Below, in pieces: positions 18,663 through 28,799 of a stretch of DNA of 64,000 bases; within the stretch, counting starts at the first letter, position 1, and every line of letters begins with the position of its first letter. Made by a program: the position numbers and the translations under genes. Origin of the DNA: Pseudomonas asplenii (GTDB lineage Bacteria > Pseudomonadota > Gammaproteobacteria > Pseudomonadales > Pseudomonadaceae); assembly GCF_900105475.1 (NCBI RefSeq), contig NZ_LT629777.1, positions 3,286,001 through 3,350,000 on the forward strand. Direction: 5' to 3'. The notes below the pieces were generated by a model, which ran no database searches, was not told the DNA's origin, and worked only from the letters and a program-made list of their open reading frames with translations.

Positions 18663-18769
18663 GGCCCATTCGCGGGCAAGCCACGCTCCTACAGGTCCAC
18701 AAATCCGGTGGACGACGCCATCCTGTAGGAGCAGGCGGTGCGGCGATCCGACTTGCCCGCGAAGGGGCC
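18663..18769. repeat. REP pair (BIME-like) between convergent genes
   Basis: Two nested inverted repeats. The outer arms are TTCGCGGGCAAG (18669-18680) and CTTGCCCGCGAA (18752-18763), and the inner arms are CTCCTACAG and CTGTAGGAG. This is the typical paired REP layout of P. fluorescens-group genomes, placed between two converging DMT genes where it can end transcription from both sides. Confidence 0.88.
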
Positions 18770-18786
18770 ATTGAGTCTCTACAAGG

Positions 18787-19695
18787 CTACCGGCCTGCCA
18801 CGGCGCTGGCCTTCACCACCGCTGGCTTCAGCACCAGCCACAACGCCAGCGCAATCAACACCCCGCCATACAGATGCGCCATCGACAGCGGTTCATCGAG
18901 CAGCAACGCCCCCCATAAGACCCCGAACGCCGGGATCATGAAGGTCACGGTCATCGATCTGACCGGCCCGATGTTACTGAGCAGCTTGAAGTACATGATG
19001 TAGGCGAATGCGGTGCAAATCAGACCCAGGCCGAGCAACGCGCCCCAGACTTCCAGGCCGCCCCAGCTGGCTGGCGGCTGGGTGATGGCGCTTACGCCAA
19101 AGAACGGCAGGATCACCAGTGTCGCGCCGAACATGCTGCCCATGGCCGACAGCCGCGGGTCTAGCCCACCCTGGTGATCGAGCCAGCGCCGGGTGAGGAA
19201 TCCGGCGACCCCATAGCTGGTGGTGGCCAACAGGCAGGCACTCGCGCCGATCAACAGGTCGAGGTTGAAAGTGACCGGGCCGGCACGGGTCAGTACCGCG
19301 ACGCCGAACAACCCGAGGAAAATTCCCAGCAGCTTGTTCAGGCTGAGCCTTTCGTGAAAGAACAGGCCGCCGATCAGCACGCCCATCAACGGTGTGGTCG
19401 CGTTGAAAATCGACGAATATCCAGCCGGCAGCACTTTGGCCGCTACCGAGTAAAGCGTTGCCGGCAGCCCCGAGTTGATCACCCCGAGCAGCAGGCAGAC
19501 CTTGAACTTGCCCTTGAAGTCCCATTTGACCCGCATCAGCGCCAGGATCGCCAGCAAGCCGACGGCGGCGATCGACACACGAAAAAACGCGGTGGGAAAC
19601 GCCCCCAGCACAGGAGCAATGATACGCATGAACAGAAAACTGGCGCCCCAGATGGCGGCCAGGCTGAACATGCGCACAATATCGACGGGATTCAC
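18787..19695 (-). CDS. DMT-family (EamA/RhaT-like) transporter
   Basis: A 302-residue inner-membrane protein with two EamA domains and about ten membrane spans. It begins near [21 protein letters not shown], where the AIWGASF motif is typical. GTG 19695 is chosen as start because AAGGA lies about 10 bases before it; the frame is open further upstream. It is divergent from aceK. The substrate is unknown and it is not closely similar to the neighbouring DMT protein. Confidence 0.87.
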   Translation of the reverse strand: MNPVDIVRMFSLAAIWGASFLFMRIIAPVLGAFPTAFFRVSIAAVGLLAILALMRVKWDFKGKFKVCLLLGVINSGLPATLYSVAAKVLPAGYSSIFNATTPLMGVLIGGLFFHERLSLNKLLGIFLGLFGVAVLTRAGPVTFNLDLLIGASACLLATTSYGVAGFLTRRWLDHQGGLDPRLSAMGSMFGATLVILPFFGVSAITQPPASWGGLEVWGALLGLGLICTAFAYIMYFKLLSNIGPVRSMTVTFMIPAFGVLWGALLLDEPLSMAHLYGGVLIALALWLVLKPAVVKASAVAGR

Positions 19696-19840
19696 GGTGG
19701 GGCATCCTTGGCAGGGTAGGGCGAGCCAGTGTGTCGGGATGTTATCGCCAGGGCAAGGTTGCACAACAGGAGGACTGGCTTCTAAGCTCAATGGGCTTGC
19801 GCTCAGAATAACTATCGAAAAATCCCGCAGAGGTTTGACT

Positions 19841-21562
19841 ATGCCGCAGCAATGGCCGGCCGCCGATATCGCCCGCATGATCCTGGAGGGTTTCGATAAC
19901 TATCGCGAGCATTTTCGCCAGATCACCGATGGTGCCCGGGCCCGCTTCGAAGGTGCGCGCTGGCAGGACGCGCAGGCAGCGTCGGCGGCACGGATCAATC
20001 TCTACGAGGAGAAGGTTGCAGAGGTCAACGCCCGTCTGCGGGCCGGGTTCGAGGTCGACGCGTTGCTCGACGTCGGTATCTGGCCGCTGGTGAAAAGCGC
20101 CTATATCAGCCTGATCGACCTGCGTTTCGACGATGAACTGGCGGAAACCTGGTACAACTCGGCCTTCTGCAGCCTGTTCAGCCACGATCTGATCAGCGAC
20201 GGCTGCATGTTTATCCACACCACCCGGCCGTCATTGCGACGGTCACGGACGGCACAGACCCGGATCTATCGCCCGCAAGGCGAACTGGCGGGCATGCTCG
20301 AACAGATCTTCACCGACTATCGTTTCAGCGAAGACTACGCCGACCTGCCTGGGGATCTGCAGCGGCTCGATATGCAACTGCGCGAAAGCCTGCCGGACTG
20401 GGTGTGCAAGGACCCGGAACTCAGCGTCGAGCTGTTTTCCTCGGTGCTCTATCGCAACAAGGGTGCCTACCTGGTGGGCCGCATCTATACCCACGAAGAG
20501 CAGTGGCCGTTGGTGATTCCGCTGCTGCACCGTGAGGGCCGCGGTATTCGCATCGATGCGTTGATCACCGATGAAGCCGAAGTTTCGATCATCTTCTCTT
20601 TCACCCGCTCCTATTTCATGGTCGATGTGCCGGTGCCGGGAGAGTTCGTCGGCTTTCTCAAGCGCATTCTGCCGGGCAAGCACGTGGCCGAGTTGTACAC
20701 CTCGATCGGTTTCTACAAGCACGGCAAGTCGGAGTTCTACCGGGCCTTGATCGATCACCTGGCCAGTACCGACGACCGTTTCATCATGGCGCCCGGTGTG
20801 CGCGGGATGGTCATGAGCGTGTTCACCCTGCCGGGCTTCAACACGGTGTTCAAGATCATCAAGGACCGCTTCTCACCCTCGAAGAACGTCGATCGGGCCA
20901 CGGTGATCGAGAAGTATCGTCTGGTGAAAAGCGTCGACCGGGTCGGGCGCATGGCTGATACCCAGGAGTTCGCCGACTTCCGCTTTCCCCTGGGCAAGTT
21001 CGATCCGGCGTGCCTTGAGGAACTGCTGGAGGTGGCGCCGTCCACCGTGCAGGTCGAAGGCGAAACGGTGCTGATCCGCCACTGCTGGACCGAACGGCGG
21101 ATGACGCCACTCAACCTGTACCTGGAAAACGCCAACGCAGCCCAGGTGCGCGAAGCCCTGGACGACTACGGCCTGGCGATCAAGCAATTGGCGGCGGCGA
21201 ATATCTTCCCCGGTGACATGCTGCTGAAAAACTTCGGTGTCACCCGTCATGGTCGGGTGGTGTTCTATGACTATGACGAAATCTGCTTCCTGACCGAAGC
21301 CAACTTCCGGCATATCCCGCCGCCGCGGACCCCGGAGGACGAAATGGCCTCCGAGCCCTGGTACTCCATCGGACCGCTGGATGTGTTTCCCGAGGAGTTC
21401 CCGCCATTTCTGTTTGCTGACCGCGAGCAGCGCCGGCTGTTCGACCAGTTGCATGGCGAGCTGTACGACGCTGATTACTGGAAGGGGCTGCAGGAGGCTA
21501 TTCGCGCAGGCAAGGTCATTGATGTGTTTCCGTATCGGCGCCGGGCGTTGGACGGCGACTGA
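19841..21562 (+). CDS. aceK: Isocitrate dehydrogenase kinase/phosphatase AceK
   Basis: Bifunctional enzyme that phosphorylates and dephosphorylates isocitrate dehydrogenase and so sets flux into the glyoxylate shunt. The 574 residues from ATG 19841 (AGAGG before it) match family length; the frame is open further upstream but that part is not AceK-like. Conserved AceK pieces include [20 protein letters not shown] (here [20 protein letters not shown]) near residue 450 and [16 protein letters not shown] near 472, the kinase-like catalytic and metal segments. It stands apart from aceA/aceB, as usual in Pseudomonas. Confidence 0.95.
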   Translation: MPQQWPAADIARMILEGFDNYREHFRQITDGARARFEGARWQDAQAASAARINLYEEKVAEVNARLRAGFEVDALLDVGIWPLVKSAYISLIDLRFDDELAETWYNSAFCSLFSHDLISDGCMFIHTTRPSLRRSRTAQTRIYRPQGELAGMLEQIFTDYRFSEDYADLPGDLQRLDMQLRESLPDWVCKDPELSVELFSSVLYRNKGAYLVGRIYTHEEQWPLVIPLLHREGRGIRIDALITDEAEVSIIFSFTRSYFMVDVPVPGEFVGFLKRILPGKHVAELYTSIGFYKHGKSEFYRALIDHLASTDDRFIMAPGVRGMVMSVFTLPGFNTVFKIIKDRFSPSKNVDRATVIEKYRLVKSVDRVGRMADTQEFADFRFPLGKFDPACLEELLEVAPSTVQVEGETVLIRHCWTERRMTPLNLYLENANAAQVREALDDYGLAIKQLAAANIFPGDMLLKNFGVTRHGRVVFYDYDEICFLTEANFRHIPPPRTPEDEMASEPWYSIGPLDVFPEEFPPFLFADREQRRLFDQLHGELYDADYWKGLQEAIRAGKVIDVFPYRRRALDGD

Positions 21563-21658
21563 TGCGGCCCGCTCGTCACAGCCGGTCAGCTCGCCACAGA
21601 AGGGGGCAAATCTGCGACAATCCGCCCCCTGCCCAAATAGACGACCCTTGCCGACCCG

Positions 21659-24600
21659 ATGACCGACGAATCGCCCGCTATCGACCAACTGCTGAAAAAC
21701 CTCGACCTTGCCATGATCGCAGACCGCCACCGCCTGCGGCGGCAACTGCTTGAACTGCGCAAGAAACCCGATGAGGCCAAGCTGGCCCAATGGGTCGAGA
21801 GAATGCAGGCCTCCTGTGCCCTGGTCACGGCGCGGCGCCAGAGTGTGCCGACGATTCGCTATGACGACAGCCTGCCCATCGCCGCCAAGCGCGACGAGAT
21901 CAAGGCGGCGCTGCTCAAGCATCAGGTGCTGGTCATCGCCGGTGAGACCGGTTCGGGCAAGACCACCCAGTTGCCGAAGATCTGCCTGGAAATCGGTCGC
22001 GGTCAGCATGGCCTGATCGGCCACACCCAGCCCCGTCGGATCGCCGCCCGCAGCGTGGCGAGCCGGGTCGCCGAGGAGCTGGCGACGCCGCTGGGCAGTC
22101 TGGTCGGCTACCAGGTGCGTTTCGAGGACCAGAGCGATTCCAATACCCTGGTCAAACTGATGACCGACGGTATCCTGCTGGCCGAAACCCAGAACGACCG
22201 CCACCTCGAACGCTACGACACGATCATCGTCGACGAAGCCCACGAACGCAGCCTGAACATCGATTTCCTGCTCGGCTACCTCAAGACCCTGTTGCCGCGC
22301 CGTCCCGACCTGAAGGTGATCATCACCTCGGCGACCATTGATCTGGAGCGTTTCTCCAAGCACTTCAACGATGCGCCGATCGTCGAGGTTTCGGGCCGGA
22401 CCTTCCCGGTGGAAACCTGGTACCGGCCGATGACTTCCGAGCAGGACGAGGAGGGCAACCGGGTCGAGGATGACCTGACCGTCGACCAGGCGATTCTGGC
22501 CACCCTTGACGAAATCGCCGCCCATGAACGCAGCGAGCGCAAGAGCCCGGGCGATGTGCTGGTGTTCCTGCCGGGTGAGCGCGAAATTCGCGATGCCGCC
22601 GAAATGCTGCGCAAGGCCCAGCTCAAGCACACCGAAATCCTTCCTTTATATGCGCGGTTGTCACCGGCCGAGCAGCAGCGGATCTTCCAGTCCCATCCGG
22701 GGCGGCGTGTCGTCCTGGCGACCAACGTCGCGGAAACTTCGCTGACGGTTCCGGGTATTCGGTATGTGATCGACAGCGGCACCGCCCGCATCAGTCGTTA
22801 CAGCTACCGCGCCAAGGTCCAGCGCCTGCCCATCGAGGCGATCTCCCAGGCCAGCGCCAATCAGCGCAAGGGCCGCTGTGGGCGAGTCGAACCGGGGATC
22901 TGCGTGCGCCTGTACAGCGAAGAGGATTTCAACGGTCGGCCTGCCTTCACCGATCCGGAGATTCTGCGCACCAACCTGGCAGCGGTGATCCTGCAGATGC
23001 TTCACCTGCGTCTGGGAGAAATCACCGCGTTCCCGTTCATCGAGCCACCGGATGGCAAGGCCATCAGCGATGGTTTCAACCTGCTGCAGGAGTTGTCGGC
23101 GGTCACCCGCGAGAACCAGCTGACTCCGCTCGGCCGTCAGTTGGCCCGTCTGCCGGTGGACCCGCGCATGGGCCGCATGCTGCTCGAAGCGGCCAAGCTC
23201 GGCAGTCTGCAGGAAGTGCTGATCGTCGCCAGTGCCATGTCGGTGCAGGATCCGCGCGAGCGGCCGCCCGAGCGTCAGCAGGCTGCCGACCAGGCTCACG
23301 CGCAGTGGAAGGACGCCGATTCGGACTTCGCCGGGCTGATCAACGTCTGGCGCGGTTTCGAGGAGCAGCGCCAGGCCCTCGGCGCGAGTGCCTTGCGCAA
23401 CTGGTGCCGGAAAAACTTTCTCAACTACCTGCGCCTGCGCGAGTGGCGCGATTCCCATCGCCAACTCGGGCTGATCTGCCGTGACCTGCAGTTGAGCCTC
23501 AACAAGGAGCCGGCCGACTATCCCAAGCTGCACAAGGCGGTGCTGTCTGGCCTGCTCAGCCAGATCGGGCAGAAGACCGAGGACGGCGACTACCTCGGCG
23601 CGCGTCAGCGACGTTTCTGGGTCCACCCGTCTTCGGGCCTGGGCCGCAAGCGCCCGCAATGGCTGATGGCGGCCGAACTGGTGGAAACCACCAAGCTCTA
23701 TGCGCGGATGGTCGCCAAGATCGAGCCGGACTGGATCGAGCCGCTGGCCGGACACCTGATCAAGAAGAACCACTTTGAACCCCATTGGGAGAAGAAGCGC
23801 GGCCAGGTGGTGGCTTTCGAGCAGATCACCCTGTTCGGCCTGATCGTGGTGGGCCGGCGTCCGGTGCATTTCGGCCCGGTCGATCCGCTGGTGTCCCGTG
23901 AGCTGTTCATCCTTGAGGCGCTGGTGCGTGGCGAGATCCAGTCCAAGGCCAAGTGCCTGGACGCCAACACCCGACTGCTCGAACAGCTCGACGAGCTGGA
24001 GGCCAAGGCCCGTCGACGCGATATCCTCGCCGACGAGGAAACCCTGTTCGCCTTCTACGACGCGCGCCTGCCGGCGGAGATCCATCAGACTGCGACGTTC
24101 GACAACTGGTACCGTGTCCACAGCCAGAAAGACCCGCAACTGCTGATCATGCGTGAGGAAGATGTGCTGGCCCGCGAGGCCAGTGAAGTCACCGCCGCGC
24201 AGTACCCGGATACCCTGCATCTGGGCGACCTGACTCTGGCCTTGAGTTATCACTTCGAACCCAACCATCCCCGTGATGGCGTGACCTTGCGCGTGCCGGC
24301 GCCGCTGTTGCCGATGCTGCCCGTCGAGCGCCTGGAGTGGTTGGTGCCCGGTCTGATCGAGGCCAAGTGCATCGCTCTGGTGCGTAACCTGCCCAAGGCC
24401 CTGCGCAAGAACTTTGTCCCGGTGCCGGACTTCGTCAAGGCGGCGCTGCAACGCATGGTGTTCGCCGAGGGCTCGCTACCCCAGGCGTTGGGCCGCGAAC
24501 TGTTGCGCATGACTGGGGCGCGGGTCAGCGACGAGGCCTGGGCCGAGTCGGCGCAGCAGGTGGAAAACCATCTGAAGATGAACCTCGAAGTGGTCGATGC

Positions 24601-25570
24601 CCAGGGCAAGTTCCTGGGCGAAGGTCGCGATCTGGCGGAACTGACCGCACGTTTCGCCCAGGCCAGCCAGGCTGCCTTGGCCGTGCCGCAGACCGCGAAG
24701 AGCCAGCAGCCGGTGGAAGCCAAGGGCTTTGCCGCTGTCGCCGAAACCACCCAGCAGAAGATTGCCGGCCTGTCGATGACGGTTTACCCGGCGCTGGTGG
24801 AAGAGGGCGGCACGGTCAAGGAAAGCCGTTTCTCCACGCCGGCCGAGGCCGAGTACCAGCACCGTCGGGCGTTGCAGCGACTGTTGTTGCAACAGTTGGC
24901 CGAGTCGGCGAAGTTCCTGCGTGGCAAGTTGCCGGGCCTGACCGAACTGGGCCTGCTCTACCGCGAGCTGGGTCGTATCGAGGCGCTGGTGGAGGATATC
25001 CTGCTGGCCAGCCTCGACAGTTGCATTCTCGACGGCGAAGACCCGCTGCCCCGCGATGGTGCCGGCCTGGCATCCCTGGCCGAGCGCAAGCGTGGCAGTT
25101 GGACCGAGCATGCCGAACGTCTGGCGCGTCTGACCCTGGAAATCCTCAAGCTCTGGCACGGCCTGCAGAAGCGCTTCAAGGGCAAGATCGACCTGGCCCA
25201 GGCGGTGGCGCTCAATGATATCAAGCAGCAGTTGAGCCAGTTGGTCTATTCAGGCTTCGTTCGGGAAACACCCGGGCTCTGGCTGAAGGAACTGCCGCGC
25301 TATCTCAAGGCGATCGAGTTGCGCCTGGAGAAACTGCCGGCCCAGGTGCAGAAGGATCGGGTCTGGAGTAGCGAACTGGGCGGTTTGTGGAGCCAGTACC
25401 AGACCCGTGCGGCCAAGCATGCGCAGGAAGGCAAGCGCGACCCGCAACTGGAACTGTACCGCTGGTGGCTGGAGGAATACCGGGTGTCGCTGTTCGCCCA
25501 GCAACTGGGGACCAGGGCACCGATCTCCGACAAGCGCCTGAGCAAGCAATGGAGCCAGGTCGAGGGCTAG
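21659..25570 (+). CDS. hrpA: ATP-dependent RNA helicase HrpA
   Basis: A 1303-residue DEAH-box helicase. The motifs are in order: Walker A GETGSGKTTQLP near residue 97, TQPRRIAARSVA near 122, DEAHERSLN near 190, SATIDLERF near 223 and QRKGRCGRVEPG near 400. HA2, OB-fold and a long C-terminal DUF3418-type region follow. HrpA acts in mRNA handling and rescue of stalled ribosomes. The gene is intact and of normal length, 96 bases after aceK. The long minus-strand ORFs over it are codon-bias shadows. Confidence 0.96.
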   Translation: MTDESPAIDQLLKNLDLAMIADRHRLRRQLLELRKKPDEAKLAQWVERMQASCALVTARRQSVPTIRYDDSLPIAAKRDEIKAALLKHQVLVIAGETGSGKTTQLPKICLEIGRGQHGLIGHTQPRRIAARSVASRVAEELATPLGSLVGYQVRFEDQSDSNTLVKLMTDGILLAETQNDRHLERYDTIIVDEAHERSLNIDFLLGYLKTLLPRRPDLKVIITSATIDLERFSKHFNDAPIVEVSGRTFPVETWYRPMTSEQDEEGNRVEDDLTVDQAILATLDEIAAHERSERKSPGDVLVFLPGEREIRDAAEMLRKAQLKHTEILPLYARLSPAEQQRIFQSHPGRRVVLATNVAETSLTVPGIRYVIDSGTARISRYSYRAKVQRLPIEAISQASANQRKGRCGRVEPGICVRLYSEEDFNGRPAFTDPEILRTNLAAVILQMLHLRLGEITAFPFIEPPDGKAISDGFNLLQELSAVTRENQLTPLGRQLARLPVDPRMGRMLLEAAKLGSLQEVLIVASAMSVQDPRERPPERQQAADQAHAQWKDADSDFAGLINVWRGFEEQRQALGASALRNWCRKNFLNYLRLREWRDSHRQLGLICRDLQLSLNKEPADYPKLHKAVLSGLLSQIGQKTEDGDYLGARQRRFWVHPSSGLGRKRPQWLMAAELVETTKLYARMVAKIEPDWIEPLAGHLIKKNHFEPHWEKKRGQVVAFEQITLFGLIVVGRRPVHFGPVDPLVSRELFILEALVRGEIQSKAKCLDANTRLLEQLDELEAKARRRDILADEETLFAFYDARLPAEIHQTATFDNWYRVHSQKDPQLLIMREEDVLAREASEVTAAQYPDTLHLGDLTLALSYHFEPNHPRDGVTLRVPAPLLPMLPVERLEWLVPGLIEAKCIALVRNLPKALRKNFVPVPDFVKAALQRMVFAEGSLPQALGRELLRMTGARVSDEAWAESAQQVENHLKMNLEVVDAQGKFLGEGRDLAELTARFAQASQAALAVPQTAKSQQPVEAKGFAAVAETTQQKIAGLSMTVYPALVEEGGTVKESRFSTPAEAEYQHRRALQRLLLQQLAESAKFLRGKLPGLTELGLLYRELGRIEALVEDILLASLDSCILDGEDPLPRDGAGLASLAERKRGSWTEHAERLARLTLEILKLWHGLQKRFKGKIDLAQAVALNDIKQQLSQLVYSGFVRETPGLWLKELPRYLKAIELRLEKLPAQVQKDRVWSSELGGLWSQYQTRAAKHAQEGKRDPQLELYRWWLEEYRVSLFAQQLGTRAPISDKRLSKQWSQVEG

Positions 25571-25771
25571 CCGGACGGATAGCCCATTGATCTTCACAAT
25601 GGGCCAAACCCCCGTGTTTATGGCACACTTCGCCGATACCAATACCCGGTTCAGTGAGTGAGCCGGAAGAAAAACACATGGAGTCATCCCCGTTGCCAGG
25701 GGGTGGCCTTTTTACATGTTGGTACGAGTGTACCAATGCCTTCTGCCTGAACAGAATATAGAGGAACGACC

Positions 25772-26893
25772 GTGCATAACGTCGTCATCAGCGGCACCGG
25801 CCTGTACACCCCGGCCAACAGCATTTCCAACGAAGAGCTGGTGCATTCTTTCAATACCTATGTACAGCTGTTCAATGACGAAAATGCGGCCGCTATCGAA
25901 CGTGGTGAGGTTCAGGCCTTGACCGAGTCCAGCGCCGCCTTCATCGAAAAGGCCTCAGGTATCAAGAGCCGTTTCGTCATGGACAAGGACGGCATTCTCG
26001 ACCCTCGGCGCATGAAGCCGCGTTTGCCCGAGCGCAGCAATGACGAATGGTCGATTCTTTGCCAGATGGCCACTGCCGCCGCCGAGCAGGCGTTGCAACG
26101 TGCTGGCAAGACCGCTGCGGATATCGATGGGGTGATCGTCGCCTGCTCCAACCTGCAACGGCCTTACCCGGCGGTGGCGATCGAGGTCCAGCAAGCCTTG
26201 GGGATCCAGGGCTTCGGCTTCGACATGAACGTCGCCTGTTCCTCGGCGACCTTCGGTATTCAGAACGCCTGCAACAGTGTGCAATTGGGTCAGGCCCGGG
26301 CGATCCTGATGGTCAACCCGGAAATCTGCACCGGTCACCTGAACTTCCGCGACCGCGACAGCCACTTCATCTTCGGCGATGCGGCAACGGCCGTGATCAT
26401 CGAGCGGGCGGATCTGGCGACGTCGGCCTACCAGTTCGATATCGTCAGCACCAAGCTGCTGACCCAGTTTTCCAACAACATCCGCAACAACTTCGGCTTT
26501 CTCAACCGTGCCGGGGAAGAGGGGATCGATGCTCGTGACAAGCTGTTCGTCCAGGAAGGGCGCAAGGTGTTCCGCGATGTCTGCCCGATGGTCGCGGAAC
26601 TGATCAGCACGCACCTGCAGGAGAACCAGCTGAACGTTGGTGACGTGAAGCGCTTCTGGCTGCACCAGGCCAACCTCAGCATGAACCAGCTGATCGTCAG
26701 GAAGCTGCTGGGCCGCGAGGCCACGGAAGAAGAAGCACCGGTGATTCTCGACAGCTACGCCAACACCAGTTCGGCCGGTTCCGTGATTTCGTTCCACAAG
26801 AACCAGGACGACCTGGCGGCCGGTTCCCTGGCGGTGCTCAGTTCGTTTGGCGCCGGCTATTCGATTGGCAGTGTGATCCTGCGCAAGCGTTGA
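25772..26893 (+). CDS. Beta-ketoacyl-ACP synthase III, PA3286 type
   Basis: A 373-residue FabH-fold condensing enzyme. The catalytic triad is visible: Cys in NVACSSATF near residue 155, His in WLHQANLSM near 298 and Asn in SYANTSSAG near 330. It is longer than housekeeping FabH, with an insert near residues 25-90. It resembles P. aeruginosa PA3286, which condenses medium-chain acyl-CoA from beta-oxidation with malonyl-ACP. GAGGAACG lies before ATG 25772. A strong terminator follows, so it is probably a single-gene unit. Confidence 0.88.
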   Translation: MHNVVISGTGLYTPANSISNEELVHSFNTYVQLFNDENAAAIERGEVQALTESSAAFIEKASGIKSRFVMDKDGILDPRRMKPRLPERSNDEWSILCQMATAAAEQALQRAGKTAADIDGVIVACSNLQRPYPAVAIEVQQALGIQGFGFDMNVACSSATFGIQNACNSVQLGQARAILMVNPEICTGHLNFRDRDSHFIFGDAATAVIIERADLATSAYQFDIVSTKLLTQFSNNIRNNFGFLNRAGEEGIDARDKLFVQEGRKVFRDVCPMVAELISTHLQENQLNVGDVKRFWLHQANLSMNQLIVRKLLGREATEEEAPVILDSYANTSSAGSVISFHKNQDDLAAGSLAVLSSFGAGYSIGSVILRKR

Positions 26894-26966
26894 TCGTGCG
26901 TTTCCTGCGCTGCGGCGTGGGGAAAAAGACAGCGCTGTAATAATTTCAAAAAGCCACTACCGAAAG

Positions 26967-27002
26967 CGCAAAGCCTCCTAGACCGGGGCTTTGCGTTTTT
27001 TT
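26967..27002 (+). terminator. Rho-independent terminator after the ketoacyl synthase
   Basis: Stem CGCAAAGCC / GGCTTTGCG with an 11-base loop, followed by a T-run (GTTTTTTTC). It ends the transcript of the FabH-like gene ahead of the porin gene. Confidence 0.9.
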
Positions 27003-27187
27003 CTTCGCCCTCTAAAAAGTTCCGCTGTCATAAAAGCTTTATATATCGGCAACGGTCCTGAAATAAGCCCACGCCAAGATTCCCTCCCAACAAAGCGGGT
27101 CAGTCTCCGGCAACAGCCGTGCCCCCGCACGATGACAACGGACGTCGCCAAAAGACCCGAAGCGTTTGAATCCAGAGGAGCGAAACA

Positions 27188-28552
27188 ATGAACAAGTGCA
27201 CCTTGGCCCTTGCAGTGGCCGTAGGCGTTTTGTCCCAACAGGCATTTGCCGAAGGCCAGGCTGACGCCAAAGGCTTTATCGAAGGTGCTACGTCGACCCT
27301 GGGTCTGCGTAACTTCTACATCAACACCGATAACCGCAGCGGCAAACCGGCCCAGAGCCTGGTTTCGGAATGGGGCCAGGGCTTCGACCTGCGTTTCAAC
27401 TCCGGTTACACCCAAGGCACCGTCGGTTTCGGTCTGGATGCCATCGCTCTGGAAGGTATCCGTCTGGATTCCGGTCGTGGCACCAACGGCGCTACCACCA
27501 CTTCCTACGGCACCACCATGTTCCCGGCTGAGGCCACCAGCGGCAACAACGCCAAGGCGGCCAGCAATTTCGGCAGCCTGGGCTTGACCGGCAAGGTCCG
27601 TGTTTCGCAGACCGAGCTGAAGATCGGTACCCTGATGCCGAACAACCCGGTCATCAAGTACAACGACGGTCGCCTGCTGCCTCAGACCTTCACCGGTGGC
27701 GAGCTGAAGTCCAACGAAATCAAGGACCTGACCCTGACCGCCGGCCAGGTGGAATCGGCCAAGGGCCGTAACTCCAGCAACGACGAAGACCTGTCCCTCG
27801 CCGGTGCCAACAGCCCGACTTCGAGCGGCCGTCGCAGCAACAAGTTCTACTACGGTGGTGCCGACTACAAGATCACCAAGGATCTGACCGCTTCGTACTA
27901 CTACGGTGAGCTGAAGGACTTCTACTCGCAGAACTTCCTGGGTCTGGTGCACAACTGGGCAATCGGTCCAGGCGTTCTGAAGAGTGATCTGCGCTACTAC
28001 CGCAGCCGTGACAACGGTGCGAACGGTGACACCAGCGCCTACTTCACCACTGGCTTTTACGACGGTAGCACTCCAGCGACCACCAAGGGCAAGGTCGATA
28101 ACGATCTGTACAGCTACCTGGCGCTGTACTCGGTCGAAGGCCACACCTTCGGCGCTGGCTACCAGTACACCAAGGGCGACAGCGACTTCCCTTGGCTGAA
28201 CCAGGGTGACGGCTCGTCCAACAGCACCATCACCGACATGCAAATCCAGAAGTTCGCCCGTGCCGGCGAGCGTACCTGGCAGGCTCGCTACGCCTATGAC
28301 TTCGCCAAGGTTGGCGTACCTGGCCTGACCGCTGGCGTGATCTACCTGCACGGCGACAACATCCAGAACGCTGCTGGCGACCAGAGCGAGTGGGAACGCG
28401 ACATCAGCTTGGCTTACGTAATTCCGCAAGGCACCTTCAAGAACCTGGGCTTTGCCTGGAAGAACGCCATGTGGCGCACCAGCTCTGCGGTGGCTTCCAG
28501 CAACCAGGACGAAAACCGCCTGATCGTCAGCTACACGATTCCACTGCTGTAA
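27188..28552 (+). CDS. OprD-family outer-membrane porin
   Basis: A 454-residue porin with a clear signal peptide (cleavage after AFA, residue 21). The OprD pattern is seen from GFIEGATSTLGLRNFYIN through the usual KIGTLMPNNPVIKYNDGRLLPQ segment near residue 140, ending in an aromatic/hydrophobic C-terminal strand (LIVSYTIPLL). OprD channels take up amino acids or carboxylates by substrate; the exact subfamily cannot be fixed here. AGAGGAG lies before ATG 27188, and a terminator follows the stop. Codon usage is biased toward highly expressed codons. Confidence 0.93.
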   Translation: MNKCTLALAVAVGVLSQQAFAEGQADAKGFIEGATSTLGLRNFYINTDNRSGKPAQSLVSEWGQGFDLRFNSGYTQGTVGFGLDAIALEGIRLDSGRGTNGATTTSYGTTMFPAEATSGNNAKAASNFGSLGLTGKVRVSQTELKIGTLMPNNPVIKYNDGRLLPQTFTGGELKSNEIKDLTLTAGQVESAKGRNSSNDEDLSLAGANSPTSSGRRSNKFYYGGADYKITKDLTASYYYGELKDFYSQNFLGLVHNWAIGPGVLKSDLRYYRSRDNGANGDTSAYFTTGFYDGSTPATTKGKVDNDLYSYLALYSVEGHTFGAGYQYTKGDSDFPWLNQGDGSSNSTITDMQIQKFARAGERTWQARYAYDFAKVGVPGLTAGVIYLHGDNIQNAAGDQSEWERDISLAYVIPQGTFKNLGFAWKNAMWRTSSAVASSNQDENRLIVSYTIPLL

Positions 28553-28580
28553 GCGCTTTTCTGTAGGCTCTTTTCACTTC

Positions 28581-28618
28581 ACGCCCTGCTTGGCGCAATG
28601 CCAGCGGGGCGTTTTTTT
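28581..28618 (+). terminator. Rho-independent terminator after the porin
   Basis: Stem with arms ACGCCCTGC and GCGGGGCGT enclosing a smaller TTGGC/GCCA hairpin, followed by seven T. It lies 29 bases after the porin stop. Confidence 0.9.
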
Positions 28619-28799
28619 GCCTGCAAAATCACCCCATGATCCATCTTGTCCAATCGTTCAGGAATCACCTCGGTGATGACTGCCCGAACCTGTGACGCCA
28701 TGGTGTTCCCGCGCTCGTTCCCCGTCCAATGAAATAGTTTTTAATCTCCTCGCCCTGCGCGATACTGCCCCGGCGAATGCACCTGCCCTGGGGATATCG

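Noticed and set aside
20873..24451. Two very long minus-strand ORFs (585 and 596 aa) over aceK/hrpA
   Set aside because: His/Gln/Arg-rich low-complexity translations typical of antisense frames; the plus strand encodes complete AceK and HrpA.
26978..28429. 483-aa minus-strand ORF over the porin
   Set aside because: Shadow of the OprD gene with strong codon bias; it also runs through the terminator and promoter region.
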